From Alphaproteobacteria bacterium (GTDB lineage Bacteria; Pseudomonadota; Alphaproteobacteria; Rhodobacterales; Rhodobacteraceae): a DNA stretch of 64,000 nucleotides. The notes under the pieces are model-generated. The model saw only the letters and a list, made by a program, of their open reading frames with translations, made no database searches and was not told where the DNA came from. Position numbers and translations under genes: made by a program. Where the stretch lies: positions 17,356 to 81,355 of the forward strand of contig QOQE01000006.1 in NCBI GenBank assembly GCA_003331935.1, given 5' to 3'. Positions 16,875 to 26,521 of this stretch are shown here, in pieces (position 1 is the first letter of the stretch; the number at the start of each line of letters is the position of its first letter).

Positions 16875-19649
16875 ATGCAGACAGCAAATAAGACCATAGA
16901 TGAATTTGATAGTTATAGTAAAAAGTTGCATAAAGAACTATTCGACTTGGCTATTCCCTCTAACCCTGATTCAAAGACGAGAGCAAAAGTAACATCCATC
17001 CTTAAAGCTGCTAATGACCTTATGACTCGAATAGTTTTTGATTATCTGGACGAGCACCCCTTTTCAGGTAAAGAAGCAAAAAGCCTTTTTTGTAAAAAGA
17101 CAGATGTATTAGTATCGAATGTATTTAGATTAGTTAGTGAAAGATTTCATCCGTTAACTAACCATTCCGAAAGTCTTAACTTATCGTTAGTCGCCATTGG
17201 AGGTTATGGAAGAGGTGAGATGGCTCCTTATTCTGACATAGATTTATTATTCCTATCTCCTCACCACCAGACAGGTTGGGCTAAGAGTGTAGTTGAGTCG
17301 ATACTATATGTCCTTTGGGATTTAAAGTTCAAAGTAGGTCACTCATCTAGAACGATATCCGATTGTATACAATTAGCTTTTGATGACTTAACAATAAGAA
17401 CATCAATGTTGGAAAAGAGATACTTATGCGGGAATAAAGAGTTATTTGAAGAATTAAGTACTACGCTTAAAAGAAAAGTTTTTTCCAAAAAAGCATCAAG
17501 TTTCGTAGAGGGAAAACTTTCAGAGAGAACAGAAAGACACCTTAAGCATGCTAATGCACGGTATATGCTGGAGCCTAATATTAAAGAAGGTAAAGGAGGC
17601 TTGCGAGATCTCCATACCTTGTATTGGATATCGAAGTATATTTATAAAACAGATGATATAGAGTCCCTTCTAGAAAAAAAAATTTTTAGAAAAAGCGAAC
17701 TAGAAATATTTGCAGAAGCAGAAAACTTTCTTTGGTTCGTAAGGTGTAAGATCCACCAACTATCAGGTTACGCCAACGAAAAATTATATTTTAACATTCA
17801 AGCCGACCTAGCAAAAAGCCTAAACATTGAGGATGACAAATCAAGAAGAGGCGTAGAGATCTTTATGCAAAAATACTTTCTGCAGGCGAAAAATGTTGGA
17901 GACCTTACAAGAATATTCTTAACAGCAATTGAAGAAAATTACTTGACTAAAAAGAAAGGGTTTAAAAGAAACCTTTCAGAATTACTTGGGCTTTCTGGAA
18001 TATCCATTAAGCCATTACAACCAGGATTAATAATCGAAAAAGGCAGGCTTGATATCAAAGATAAAAAATTCTTAACAGAAAAACCTATAAATATTTTAAA
18101 GCTATTTATTTGTGCCCTTGATTCTAAGATACTAATTCACCCGCAAGCATTACGTTTAGTTTCACAAAATTTAGGTTTGGTAGACTCAAAACTAAAGAAT
18201 AGTTTTGAGGCTAATGACCTTTTCTTAAGCTTATTGATCGATTATGGTAACCCTGAGAGGGTTCTGAGAAGAATGAATGAGGTTGGCTTTCTAGGGGCCT
18301 TCATCCCTGAATTTGGCAGAATTGTAGCGTTAATGCAGTTTAACATGTATCACTGGTTCACGGTCGACGAACATACAATTCAATGCCTTAAAGTTCTATC
18401 AGAAATTGAAAAATTACCCGAAAACTATGGAACAGCAATCCAGGAAATATTTTTGAGGAAATCTCTTAATCGAAAAATCCTGTATCTTTCTATACTCTTT
18501 CACGATATTGGAAAAGGCCTTGAAAACGATCATTCTATTGAGGGTGAGAAAATTGCTACAAAGCTATGCAAAAGATTTACATTGAAGGATAGCGAACGAA
18601 ACAAAATTTCTTGGCTAGTTAGAAATCATTTAATGATGTCTGATTTTGCTCAGAAAAGAGATTTATCAGACCAAAAAACAATCATCGATTTTCAAGAACA
18701 TGTCCAGGATAGAGAAACACTAGACTTATTATTTATACTCACAGTTTGCGATATAAAAGGGGTATCTTCGGATGCATGGAATAACTGGAAAAGCTCTCTA
18801 CTGGAGAGCCTTTACTTTCAAACACTCCAATTGGTTTCAACAGATGCTAAAGTTAAGACAAGATCAGAACGAATAGATTCAGCCAAAACAAAGCTAAAGG
18901 GGTATCTCAAAGAGTTTAAATACGATGCCATAGAGCAAGAAACTTCTCGTCATTTTGATGCTTACTGGTTAGTTTTAGATACTGAAACACAAATGCATAT
19001 TGCTGAAATGATAAGTAGGCTTGACCAAGATCCATTGCAGGTAGAACCTTCATATGACAATGAACGAGATATAACAAAAATAATATTTGTCATGGAAGAC
19101 CACCCAGGCATTTTTTCAAGATTAGCTGGAGCATTAGCAATTGCGTCGGCCAATGTTATTGATGCGAAAACTTTTACAACAAAAGATGGCATAGCAAATT
19201 TTATATTTTGGATACAAGATAATATTGGAAAAAAATACGATGAAAGAAAAACTAAAAAGTTGCTAGATACAGTCAAGAAAACTCTGTCCGGAGAAATCAT
19301 TACAAAGTCGATTCTAGAGAAGCAAGACAAAATAAAAGACCGAGAAAAGTACTTTAATGTCCCCACAAAAATTTCCTTTGATAATAAAGGTTCACATAAA
19401 CAAACCATAATTGAAGTTGATACACGAGATCGATTGGGCCTTCTTTATGACATAACAAACACTCTATTTCGAAATCAAATTACGATACGGTCTGCAGTAA
19501 TCGCAACCTATGGCGAGCAAGCCGTAGATACTTTCTATGTAAACGATTTATTTGGAGAAAAAATAAACTCCTCACTAAAACTGGAGAAATTAAAGAAGGA
19601 ACTTTTATTTTATCTCGAGAAACATTTTAATAAAGCCTTAAAAGTCTAA
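16875..19649 (+). CDS. glnD: bifunctional uridylyltransferase/uridylyl-removing enzyme
   Basis: GlnD senses glutamine and adds or removes UMP on PII proteins, setting nitrogen metabolism. The 924 residues hold the standard domain order. The nucleotidyltransferase motif GGYGRGEMAPYSDIDLLF is near residue 112, a GlnD/PII-uridylyltransferase linker follows, then the HD domain with LFHDIGKG near 542, and two C-terminal ACT domains (starting about 735 and 840) that bind glutamine. All key residues of both activities are present. The gene ends in TAATG, sharing one base with murJ, so it heads the glnD-murJ-trpS run. PII genes are not in the window. Confidence 0.97.
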   Translation: MQTANKTIDEFDSYSKKLHKELFDLAIPSNPDSKTRAKVTSILKAANDLMTRIVFDYLDEHPFSGKEAKSLFCKKTDVLVSNVFRLVSERFHPLTNHSESLNLSLVAIGGYGRGEMAPYSDIDLLFLSPHHQTGWAKSVVESILYVLWDLKFKVGHSSRTISDCIQLAFDDLTIRTSMLEKRYLCGNKELFEELSTTLKRKVFSKKASSFVEGKLSERTERHLKHANARYMLEPNIKEGKGGLRDLHTLYWISKYIYKTDDIESLLEKKIFRKSELEIFAEAENFLWFVRCKIHQLSGYANEKLYFNIQADLAKSLNIEDDKSRRGVEIFMQKYFLQAKNVGDLTRIFLTAIEENYLTKKKGFKRNLSELLGLSGISIKPLQPGLIIEKGRLDIKDKKFLTEKPINILKLFICALDSKILIHPQALRLVSQNLGLVDSKLKNSFEANDLFLSLLIDYGNPERVLRRMNEVGFLGAFIPEFGRIVALMQFNMYHWFTVDEHTIQCLKVLSEIEKLPENYGTAIQEIFLRKSLNRKILYLSILFHDIGKGLENDHSIEGEKIATKLCKRFTLKDSERNKISWLVRNHLMMSDFAQKRDLSDQKTIIDFQEHVQDRETLDLLFILTVCDIKGVSSDAWNNWKSSLLESLYFQTLQLVSTDAKVKTRSERIDSAKTKLKGYLKEFKYDAIEQETSRHFDAYWLVLDTETQMHIAEMISRLDQDPLQVEPSYDNERDITKIIFVMEDHPGIFSRLAGALAIASANVIDAKTFTTKDGIANFIFWIQDNIGKKYDERKTKKLLDTVKKTLSGEIITKSILEKQDKIKDREKYFNVPTKISFDNKGSHKQTIIEVDTRDRLGLLYDITNTLFRNQITIRSAVIATYGEQAVDTFYVNDLFGEKINSSLKLEKLKKELLFYLEKHFNKALKV

Positions 19650-21196
19650 TGGCTTCGCGGAACTCTCTCATTAACAACTTTTCAATTGTTAGTCTTTGGA
19701 CGCTATTTAGCCGGATATTAGGTTTTTTACGTGATATTTTTTTAGCACTTTATCTAGGTTCAGGCCCGATTGCACAGGCTTTCTTACTTGCCTTCACTCT
19801 TCCGAATATGCTCAGGCGAATATTTGCCGAAGGCTCATTTAATAAAGTGTTTATACCAATATTTGTTGGTATAAAAGGAACCAAGAAAAATGCGAACGAA
19901 CTTGTTACAATCGTTTTTCTTTCTCTATTTATCATCTTAGGTTTGATTTCAATTCTGGGTGTCATTTTTATGCCTGCTTTAATAAAAGCACTAGCATTTG
20001 GTTTTTTAAAGGACGAAAGATTTCAGCTGGCAGTATTATATGGTAGGATTTTATTTCCATACATTCTTCTGATCTCATTGGTGCAGTTGTTCAACTCAGT
20101 ACTGAATGCTCTTAACCTTTATCATGTAAGTACGGCGACACAAGGTATTCTAAACTTATTTCTTATAGGTTCTCTAATTTTTTCTGCCTTATCCTCTGGT
20201 GACTTTGGGGTTAACCTTTGCATAGCAGTATTAGTTTCTGGTTTGGTAAATTTAGTATTAGTTTTTAGAGCATGTAAGTTGAATGGAATTTCTCTTACTT
20301 CAGTGAATTTATCTGGATTCAATCCAAATGTAGGCCTAGCAAAAGAACTATGTTTAAAATCAATACCCATTAGTTTAGCAAGTGGCGTATCACAAATAAA
20401 TCTTGTGGTGGGCAGGCAAATATCATCACTTTTTGATGGGGCTATTGTATGGCTTATTTATGCGGACAGGCTTGCACAGCTCCCAATTGCACTTATTGGA
20501 GTTGCTTTAAATGTTGTCACTCTACCAAGGCTTAGTTCACTTAAAAAAAGTGGTCGATTAGCTGAAGGTAATTCCTACCTAAACCAGTCCATGCAAATAT
20601 CCCTTATTTTTGCTCTTCCTGCGTCTGTGGGATTAATATATCTAAATTCTGAAATTATCTCGTCTCTCTTTCAAAGAGGGAATTTTTTAATGAATGATGT
20701 TGTTCAAACCAGTAAAGCTTTGTCCATTTACAGCGTTAGCATAATACCAATAAGCTTACAAATATTATTACTTAACTTCTACTTTGCAGAGAAAAATATT
20801 AGAATACCTTTTTACTATTCTCTTGCATCTGTTTTCTTAAACGTGAGCCTTGCTTATTGCCTTTTAGGCATGTTTGAATTTCTAGCGCCTCCCATAGCAT
20901 ATGCAATCACAAATTGGCTAGTTTTCGTCTCTCTCGTCTACCACACATACAAATTTGGTTTTTATTTTAACAAAGCTTTTAAAACCGCATTGCCTAAGAT
21001 CGTTCTCAGTAGCTGTATAATGCTCATTTGTTTAATATTTATAAAGACTATTACACTTGAATATTTCTCTTATAGAAACCTGACTACCCTATGGTTAGGT
21101 GCAGTCATAATGATATCAGGAATTAGTTATTTTGCATGCCTCAAATTTTTGGGTATATTAAATAAAAATTTTCGGATCAATAAATTCAATAATTGA
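19649..21196 (+). CDS. murJ: lipid II flippase MurJ
   Basis: MurJ (MviN) moves the peptidoglycan precursor lipid II across the inner membrane. The 515-residue protein has about 14 hydrophobic segments of the MOP superfamily. The conserved start SLWTLFSRILGFLRDI and the segment LPNMLRRIFAEGSFNKVFIP, with the arginines of the central cavity, are clear. LYHVSTATQGILN matches the family segment after the fourth helices. It is translationally coupled to glnD by a TAATG junction, a gene order common in alphaproteobacteria, and trpS follows after 18 bases. Confidence 0.96.
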   Translation: MASRNSLINNFSIVSLWTLFSRILGFLRDIFLALYLGSGPIAQAFLLAFTLPNMLRRIFAEGSFNKVFIPIFVGIKGTKKNANELVTIVFLSLFIILGLISILGVIFMPALIKALAFGFLKDERFQLAVLYGRILFPYILLISLVQLFNSVLNALNLYHVSTATQGILNLFLIGSLIFSALSSGDFGVNLCIAVLVSGLVNLVLVFRACKLNGISLTSVNLSGFNPNVGLAKELCLKSIPISLASGVSQINLVVGRQISSLFDGAIVWLIYADRLAQLPIALIGVALNVVTLPRLSSLKKSGRLAEGNSYLNQSMQISLIFALPASVGLIYLNSEIISSLFQRGNFLMNDVVQTSKALSIYSVSIIPISLQILLLNFYFAEKNIRIPFYYSLASVFLNVSLAYCLLGMFEFLAPPIAYAITNWLVFVSLVYHTYKFGFYFNKAFKTALPKIVLSSCIMLICLIFIKTITLEYFSYRNLTTLWLGAVIMISGISYFACLKFLGILNKNFRINKFNN

Positions 21197-21214
21197 TTAA
21201 ATAGGCACGTTTTA

Positions 21215-22222
21215 ATGGCAAAAAAATTAGTTTTTTCAGGTGTTCAGCCTACGGGAAATCTTCACTTAGGAAATTATCTAGGTGCCGTTAAGCGATTTGT
21301 TGAGCTTCAAGATGCAGATGCAATGTGCATTTATTGTCTAGTAGATCTGCACGCAATAACAAACTGGCAAAACCCAAAAGAATTGCGACAAAATACTATA
21401 GAAGTAACCGCTGCTTTTTTAGCGTGTGGCCTTCGAAAGGAGCATTCGATTATATTTAATCAAAGTCAGGTCACCGCACATACAGAGCTTGCGTGGATAT
21501 TTAATTGCGTTGCAAGAATTGGGTGGCTGAACCGTATGACTCAATTTAAAGAGAAGGCTGGTAAGAATAGGGAGAACGCTTCCCTTGGTCTTTATTGTTA
21601 CCCTACTCTCATGGCAGCAGACATTCTTGCATACCATGCAACTCACGTACCTGTAGGTGAAGACCAAAAACAACATCTTGAGTTGACCCGCGATATAGCT
21701 GCTAAGTTTAATAATGACTTCAACGCTCCTGATTTTTTTCCAGTGCCGGAACCAATCATAGAGGGAACCGCAACAAGAATAATGTCGTTGAGAGATGGCA
21801 CGAAGAAAATGTCTAAGTCAGAGACTTCAGACATGTCTCGCATAAACCTTACCGATGATAATGATTCAATAAGAAAAAAAATTCAAAAGGCAAAAACAGA
21901 TCCATTTGAGATACCAAGTGAAAAAGAAGAACTAGTTGATCGTCCAGAAGCAGAGAATTTGCTTGGGATTTATGCAACCTTAGCTAATCAATCCATCGAA
22001 CAAACATTAGAGCAGTTTTCAGGATCAGATTTTAAAAAATTAAAGGGTGCGCTCTCAGATTTACTTATTTCGGAGCTCGAACCTATAAATAAAGAAATAA
22101 AAAAGCTGTTGGATCAGGAGGCATATATCGTTGAAATTTTGAGAGAGGGGTCAGAAAGAGCTGATCAAATTTCTCGGCCGATATTAGAAGAGGCACGTCA
22201 ACTAGTCGGCTTCCTGAAATAA
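21215..22222 (+). CDS. trpS: tryptophan-tRNA ligase
   Basis: TrpS charges tRNA-Trp with tryptophan. It is a class I synthetase of 335 residues, normal for bacteria. The HIGH-like motif is [12 protein letters not shown] near residue 12 and the KMSKS motif is KKMSKSE near residue 200. [18 protein letters not shown] is the conserved central segment. It follows murJ closely and precedes the universal stress protein gene with a 63-base gap containing an AT-rich inverted repeat. Nothing unusual is seen in the protein. Confidence 0.97.
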   Translation: MAKKLVFSGVQPTGNLHLGNYLGAVKRFVELQDADAMCIYCLVDLHAITNWQNPKELRQNTIEVTAAFLACGLRKEHSIIFNQSQVTAHTELAWIFNCVARIGWLNRMTQFKEKAGKNRENASLGLYCYPTLMAADILAYHATHVPVGEDQKQHLELTRDIAAKFNNDFNAPDFFPVPEPIIEGTATRIMSLRDGTKKMSKSETSDMSRINLTDDNDSIRKKIQKAKTDPFEIPSEKEELVDRPEAENLLGIYATLANQSIEQTLEQFSGSDFKKLKGALSDLLISELEPINKEIKKLLDQEAYIVEILREGSERADQISRPILEEARQLVGFLK

Positions 22223-22285
22223 AAACCTAAGAATTCTTAACTTTTTAGGTTAAAATAGCTATATAATTTTAATGATAGAGGACAC

Positions 22286-22744
22286 GTGAGAAAGTTTTTA
22301 GTTATAATGGATAATAGTCCAGAGTTCTTAAATGCACTTCACTACGCAGCAACCAGAGCAGCGAAAACTGGTGGCGGCGTCGAAGTGCTCGCAATTATTA
22401 CACCTCAAGATCAAACACACTGGCTCGGCGTTGCAGAGAAAATGAGAGAAGAGGCAAGAGAAACAATTGAGGAAAATTTCAAGATCTATTCAAGTTGGAT
22501 GAAAGAAGAACTAAAGTTGGAAGCTGAATTAGTTATCCGAGAAGGTGAAAAAGCTACCGAGGTACTAAATCAAATCTCAGAGGATAAAGAAGTTGGAGTG
22601 CTTGTTTTGGGGGCAAACAATTCGAGTGAAGGTCCCGGACCACTAGTTAGCCAATTAGTCTCAAGGGATGGCGGCAACTTACCTATACCGGTGACTATTG
22701 TGCCCGGTTCAATGACAAAAGAACGAATTGAAGCTGTATCTTAA
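22286..22744 (+). CDS. universal stress protein, UspA family
   Basis: This single-domain UspA-fold protein of 152 residues has an ATP-binding type ending: LVLGANNSSEGPGPLVSQL, with the G-2x-G-9x-G(S/T)-like phosphate loop, followed by PIPVTIVPG. The N-terminus KFLVIMDNSPEFLNALHYA is the usual first strand and helix. Such proteins are induced on starvation or stress; the molecular job is generally not known. The start is GTG at 22286 with GAGGA four bases upstream. The trpS-usp-nfu order recurs in alphaproteobacteria, so cotranscription is likely. Confidence 0.88.
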   Translation: MRKFLVIMDNSPEFLNALHYAATRAAKTGGGVEVLAIITPQDQTHWLGVAEKMREEARETIEENFKIYSSWMKEELKLEAELVIREGEKATEVLNQISEDKEVGVLVLGANNSSEGPGPLVSQLVSRDGGNLPIPVTIVPGSMTKERIEAVS

Positions 22745-22804
22745 CCTTGAAAAATGCTAGATTAGTGATTAATTAAGGAAACGGATGAAAATCGGAGAAA
22801 ATTT

Positions 22805-23362
22805 ATGTTTATTCAAACAGAAGAGACACCCAACCCGGCAACACTAAAGTTTTTACCTGGTCAAACTATTTTGGATACAGGAACTGCTAATTTTAGCGAG
22901 GGTGACGATGTCGAGGGCTCACCCCTAGCAAAGAAGCTTTTTGATGTGGAAGGTGTAACAGGTGTCTTCTTGGGAAGCGATTTTATAACAATTACTAAGA
23001 ACGAAGATTTCTTATGGGAACATATAAAGCCTGCTTTACTAGGGACAATTATGGACTTTCTCCAGTCTGGGGAAGAAATTTTGAATGAGAGCTCTAGAGA
23101 CCCGTCACACGAAATCCATGATGGACCTGATACCGAAATAGTAAAAAAAATAACAGACCTGTTAGACACAAGAGTTCGGCCAGCAGTTGCTCAAGATGGT
23201 GGAGATATAACATTCCAAAGTTTTGAGGAAGGAATAGTATACTTGCATATGCAAGGAGCTTGCGCTGGCTGTCCTTCATCAACTATGACATTAAAAATGG
23301 GTATTGAAAATCTACTCAAGCACTATATTCCCGAAGTAACCGAGGTTAGACCAGTAGCTTGA
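22805..23362 (+). CDS. NfuA-type iron-sulfur cluster carrier
   Basis: This is an iron-sulfur scaffold/carrier protein of 185 residues. The N-terminal Nfu domain begins MFIQTEETPNPATLKFLPG, the standard start in alphaproteobacterial and mitochondrial NFU1 proteins. The C-terminal NifU-like domain has RPAVAQDGGDI and the cluster-binding GACAGCPSS with its CxxC. It delivers [4Fe-4S] clusters to client enzymes such as lipoate synthase or aconitase. The gene is followed 8 bases later by tsaB. The architecture is that of mitochondrial NFU1 rather than E. coli NfuA, so no symbol is assigned. Confidence 0.93.
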   Translation: MFIQTEETPNPATLKFLPGQTILDTGTANFSEGDDVEGSPLAKKLFDVEGVTGVFLGSDFITITKNEDFLWEHIKPALLGTIMDFLQSGEEILNESSRDPSHEIHDGPDTEIVKKITDLLDTRVRPAVAQDGGDITFQSFEEGIVYLHMQGACAGCPSSTMTLKMGIENLLKHYIPEVTEVRPVA

Positions 23363-23370
23363 TAAACAAC

Positions 23371-24026
23371 TTGAATACGCTAGCTATTGACCTTACAGCC
23401 TCAGATATACAATTAGGGCTCGATATTGATGGCGTGTTTTCTGTCTATAAAAATGTTGCCCAACCAAATTTTGATAAAATTTTTTTTTTCTCTCAGATTT
23501 CCTTCGCAAGAATAACCTAGAAATAAACAAAATTGATAGGATAGCCGTTTGCACTGGGCCTGGAAACTTTAATGGCATTAGAGCGTCAATATCTGCCATG
23601 AAGGGTGTCTGCTCTTCTTTACCTATTCAACTAATAGGTATAAATAAATTTCAAACTCTCTCAAAAATAAATGAGCTGACATTAATTTCTCTTAAATATA
23701 GAGATAACAAAATCTACTGGTGCATATTAAAAAATAAAGAACCTATTTTTATGTCCTCTTCAGAAATAAAAGATATTAAAATCTCTGATGATTATACTGA
23801 CTTAATCGTCATTGGATATAGAGCGGAAGAAATAGCAGCAAATATTAAAGTCAAAAAATTTATAGAGAAAGACGAAGCATCTATCAAAGACTTGCTTGAA
23901 TACTCCAGAAAAATAAAGTCACTAGATAAATTTCTACCAAAACCCTTATACCTGTCACCAGGCCAATCTTTATTCTCCAAATACCAAGGACCGAATTTAC
24001 TAGATAATCCATTAGATGTCCGCTGA
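23371..24026 (+). CDS. tsaB: tRNA threonylcarbamoyladenosine protein TsaB, frameshifted at a T10 run
   Basis: TsaB is the inactive partner of TsaD in the complex that makes t6A37 in tRNAs reading ANN codons. The first frame starts with TTG at 23371 (NTLAIDLTASDIQLGLDIDG, a typical TsaB beginning) and stops at 23518-23520. The second frame continues without interruption as LSDFLRKNNLEINKIDRIAV and CTGPGNFNGIRASISAMKG, the family signature, to 24026. The join falls at ten consecutive T residues (23470-23479). Adding one T, or a -1 slip, restores a 218-residue protein. Explanations are a sequencing or assembly error, transcriptional slippage or -1 ribosomal frameshifting; a dead gene is less likely as t6A is normally essential. 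The end overlaps rimI by 11 bases. Confidence 0.82.
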
Positions 24027-24435
24027 AGAATATTTTAATCTGTATAAAAAGTGCGTAGACGTTCAGTCAATACAGTTCACACTAGAAGATTTTAAGAGAT
24101 TTACCCAGTCTTCAAATATCAAGATTATAAAAAACAGAAACTGCATAGCGATTCTGGGTCTCACAGATAGTGAGATAGAGATATACTTTATTGGTGTTGA
24201 GGAAAAATTTAGAGGCAAGGGATTAGGTAAAGAGCTGTTGAAAAATGTCATTAGCTTTTCCAAAGATTATAGAGCTTGCACGATAATTCTTGAAGTAGGC
24301 GTTAATAACAAGCCAGCAAAAAATATCTATCGTTCATTTAATTTTAAGGAATGTGGCGTTCGCAAGAACTATTACAGGATCAGGCCAGGTTTTAGACAAG
24401 ACGCATTAATAATGAGACTAAGTTTAGAAACTTAG
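24016..24435 (+). CDS. rimI: ribosomal-protein-alanine acetyltransferase-like GNAT
   Basis: This GNAT protein of 139 residues sits directly after tsaB with an 11-base overlap, the normal place for rimI, which acetylates the N-terminal alanine of ribosomal protein S18 in E. coli. The acetyl-CoA loop is VEEKFRGKGLGKELL near residue 60, and the end motif EVGVNNKPAKNIYRSFNFKE has the N...A...Y...GF-like pattern, with Asn for Gly at the turn. Substrate assignment rests on position and family. Its stop overlaps the end of the convergent permease gene by 4 bases. Confidence 0.83.
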   Translation: MSAEEYFNLYKKCVDVQSIQFTLEDFKRFTQSSNIKIIKNRNCIAILGLTDSEIEIYFIGVEEKFRGKGLGKELLKNVISFSKDYRACTIILEVGVNNKPAKNIYRSFNFKECGVRKNYYRIRPGFRQDALIMRLSLET

Positions 24436-25406
24436 CCCTCTTTGCTATACGGAACACCTATAGCTCCTGGAGCCTTTGCTTTCCCGATAAATCCCGCCAG
24501 CAATACTACCGTGAGAACATAGGGTAACGCTTGCATTATTTGCACAGGGACTTCTCCTATCCAGAGTAACTCTACGCCCTCTAGCCTCACCCCCAAAGCC
24601 TCTAAAAATCCAAATAAAAGGCATGCAAACAAAGTAGGTATTGGGTTCCATTTACCAAATATCATCGCTGCTAGAGCGATATAACCTTTGCCAGCAGACA
24701 TCTCTCTTCCAAATCCTGCACCATGAGCAATCGACAAATAGGCCCCTGCAAGTCCACAAAGCATTCCAGCAATCAAGATAGATTGATATCTCATTTTAAA
24801 TACAGAAATGCCAGCGGTATCAACTGCTTCAGGTTTCTCCCCTACGGCCCTTAGTCTAAGACCAAATCTTGTTTTGAAAATAACATAGTAAGTAAAAAAA
24901 ACTGCCAAAATGGATAAATAAACCAATAAGTTATGACCTGAAATTACTTCAGCAAATAAATCTCCAAGAACGGGAACGAAACTTATCTGGTCAAGAAAAG
25001 GAAACTCAATAGGCATAAACCGTTGCTCTGCTCCTAGAGGTGGAGTTTGACCACCTCTAGAAAACAGTGCAATTCCTAGAGTAATGGTCAAACCTGATGC
25101 TAATATATTTATTGCTAACCCACTTATAACTTGGTCACCTTTATTTGTAATACATGCGAACCCGTGTATCAAAGACGCACTACAGGAAGCTAAAATAGCA
25201 GCGAATAATCCTAAAATTGGAGAACCTGTTAAGAATGTTGCTGTGGCAGCTACAAAAGCGGATAAAAGCATTTTTCCCTCTAAGCCAATATCAATGATGC
25301 CACTTCTCTCGGAAAAAATACCAGCCATTGCACAAAATATAAGTGGCGTTGAAATCCTTATAGTTGAGTCAAGTAAGGAAATTATAGGTTGCAAGCTTTC
25401 AAGCAT
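24432..25406 (-). CDS. ABC transporter permease, BMP-type (nucleoside) importer, second subunit
   Basis: This integral membrane subunit of a BMP-family importer belongs to the branched-chain amino acid/ribose permease superfamily (BPD_transp_2). About eight to ten hydrophobic segments are visible. FSERSGIIDIGLEGKMLLSA and GLRLRAVGEKPEAVDTAGI are hallmarks of the second (YufQ-like) permease. I place the start at the ATG at 25406, which overlaps the upstream permease by 8 bases in the common ATGCTTGA arrangement; an ATG at 25421 would add MGIII. It is the last gene of the four-gene importer operon and overlaps rimI tail to tail. Confidence 0.88.
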   Translation of the reverse strand: MLESLQPIISLLDSTIRISTPLIFCAMAGIFSERSGIIDIGLEGKMLLSAFVAATATFLTGSPILGLFAAILASCSASLIHGFACITNKGDQVISGLAINILASGLTITLGIALFSRGGQTPPLGAEQRFMPIEFPFLDQISFVPVLGDLFAEVISGHNLLVYLSILAVFFTYYVIFKTRFGLRLRAVGEKPEAVDTAGISVFKMRYQSILIAGMLCGLAGAYLSIAHGAGFGREMSAGKGYIALAAMIFGKWNPIPTLFACLLFGFLEALGVRLEGVELLWIGEVPVQIMQALPYVLTVVLLAGFIGKAKAPGAIGVPYSKEG

Positions 25407-26511
25407 TATTATAATTCCCATAATATTTTATATAAATATTCTCAACCAAAGGATTCAACATATAGGCTAGCGCTCCTGAAAAAAGTATTATTAAACCTTG
25501 AATGAGCAGCACCATTTCCCTTGTTATTGACGAGAACTCAAAATCTAATTCCGTTCCACCTTGATATAAGGCTCCAAATAAAAGACTAGCCAAAAAAATA
25601 CCAAAAGGATGATTTCTTCCCATTAATGCAACTGCTATCCCAGTAAAACCATATCCAGCCGTAAAGCCCAAAAGAAGCTTATTATGCACCCCTAAAAGCT
25701 CATTAATTGCAACCAGCCCTGCAAGACCCCCAGAAATAGCCATCACAATGATAATTGTATATGACACTTTAATTCCAGCATATATGGCAGCTGTTTCTGA
25801 GTGACCTAGAGATCTTACTTCATAACCAAACTTTGTTCTCCAAACTAAAAACCAAAAGCCTACTGAGACAATCAAAGCGATTCCAAATGAGAGATTCAGA
25901 GGAGACATAGCCATGTTTAATCCAAGATATTTTGCCAACATATGTATTTGAACTAGACCCACGCCAGACGCAAAGTCTCTCGTCTCGGGAGACATCTGTC
26001 CAGGTTCTATAATCACATTAACTAATAAATATACCATTAGAGCGGCTGCAATAAAGTTGAACATTATTGTTGTTATAACAATGTGGCTTCCTCTTTTTGC
26101 TTGAAGATATCCTGGGATTATACCCCAAACAGCACCAAAAATTACTGATCCCAAAATAGCTAGTATTGTAACCAAAAAGCCTGCAAGATACTGATCAAAA
26201 ATCAAGCACGTAAGGCCCACCCCTAGCCCACCTATGTATGCCTGTCCTTCTCCTCCGATATTAAAGAGTCGAGCATGAAACGCTAGCGCAACGGCTAACC
26301 CAGTAAAAATGAAATTTGTCGTGTAATACAGCGTGTACCCTATAGCTCCAGGATAATAAAAAGCACCTTTTATCATTACGGAGATTGCTTTAAAAGGGTT
26401 CTCCCCAATAAAAAAAATAAACAGTCCAGACACGCAAAAAGCGAGTAATAAATTAAGTAGAGGTATCACGCCTACTGAGAGCCATTTAGGAATAATATTG
26501 CTATCACTCAT
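25399..26511 (-). CDS. ABC transporter permease, BMP-type (nucleoside) importer, first subunit
   Basis: This is the first membrane subunit of the importer, 370 residues, YufP-like. The N-terminal helix is followed by GENPFKAISVMIKGAFYYPG, and the segment ALAFHARLFNIGGEGQAYIG carries the conserved NIGGEGQ. WRTKFGYEVRSLGHSETAAI is the cytoplasmic loop that contacts the ATPase. About nine membrane segments are seen. It starts 10 bases after the ATPase gene and overlaps the second permease gene. Two different permeases with one double ATPase is the standard layout of purine and other nucleoside importers of this family. Confidence 0.9.
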   Translation of the reverse strand: MSDSNIIPKWLSVGVIPLLNLLLAFCVSGLFIFFIGENPFKAISVMIKGAFYYPGAIGYTLYYTTNFIFTGLAVALAFHARLFNIGGEGQAYIGGLGVGLTCLIFDQYLAGFLVTILAILGSVIFGAVWGIIPGYLQAKRGSHIVITTIMFNFIAAALMVYLLVNVIIEPGQMSPETRDFASGVGLVQIHMLAKYLGLNMAMSPLNLSFGIALIVSVGFWFLVWRTKFGYEVRSLGHSETAAIYAGIKVSYTIIIVMAISGGLAGLVAINELLGVHNKLLLGFTAGYGFTGIAVALMGRNHPFGIFLASLLFGALYQGGTELDFEFSSITREMVLLIQGLIILFSGALAYMLNPLVENIYIKYYGNYNNA

Positions 26512-26521
26512 TTCTATCCCC

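Noticed and set aside
22224..22253. Inverted repeat AACCTAA...TTAGGTT after trpS as a terminator
   Set aside because: The stem is AT-rich with a 14-base loop and is followed by A residues rather than a T-tract on the trpS strand.
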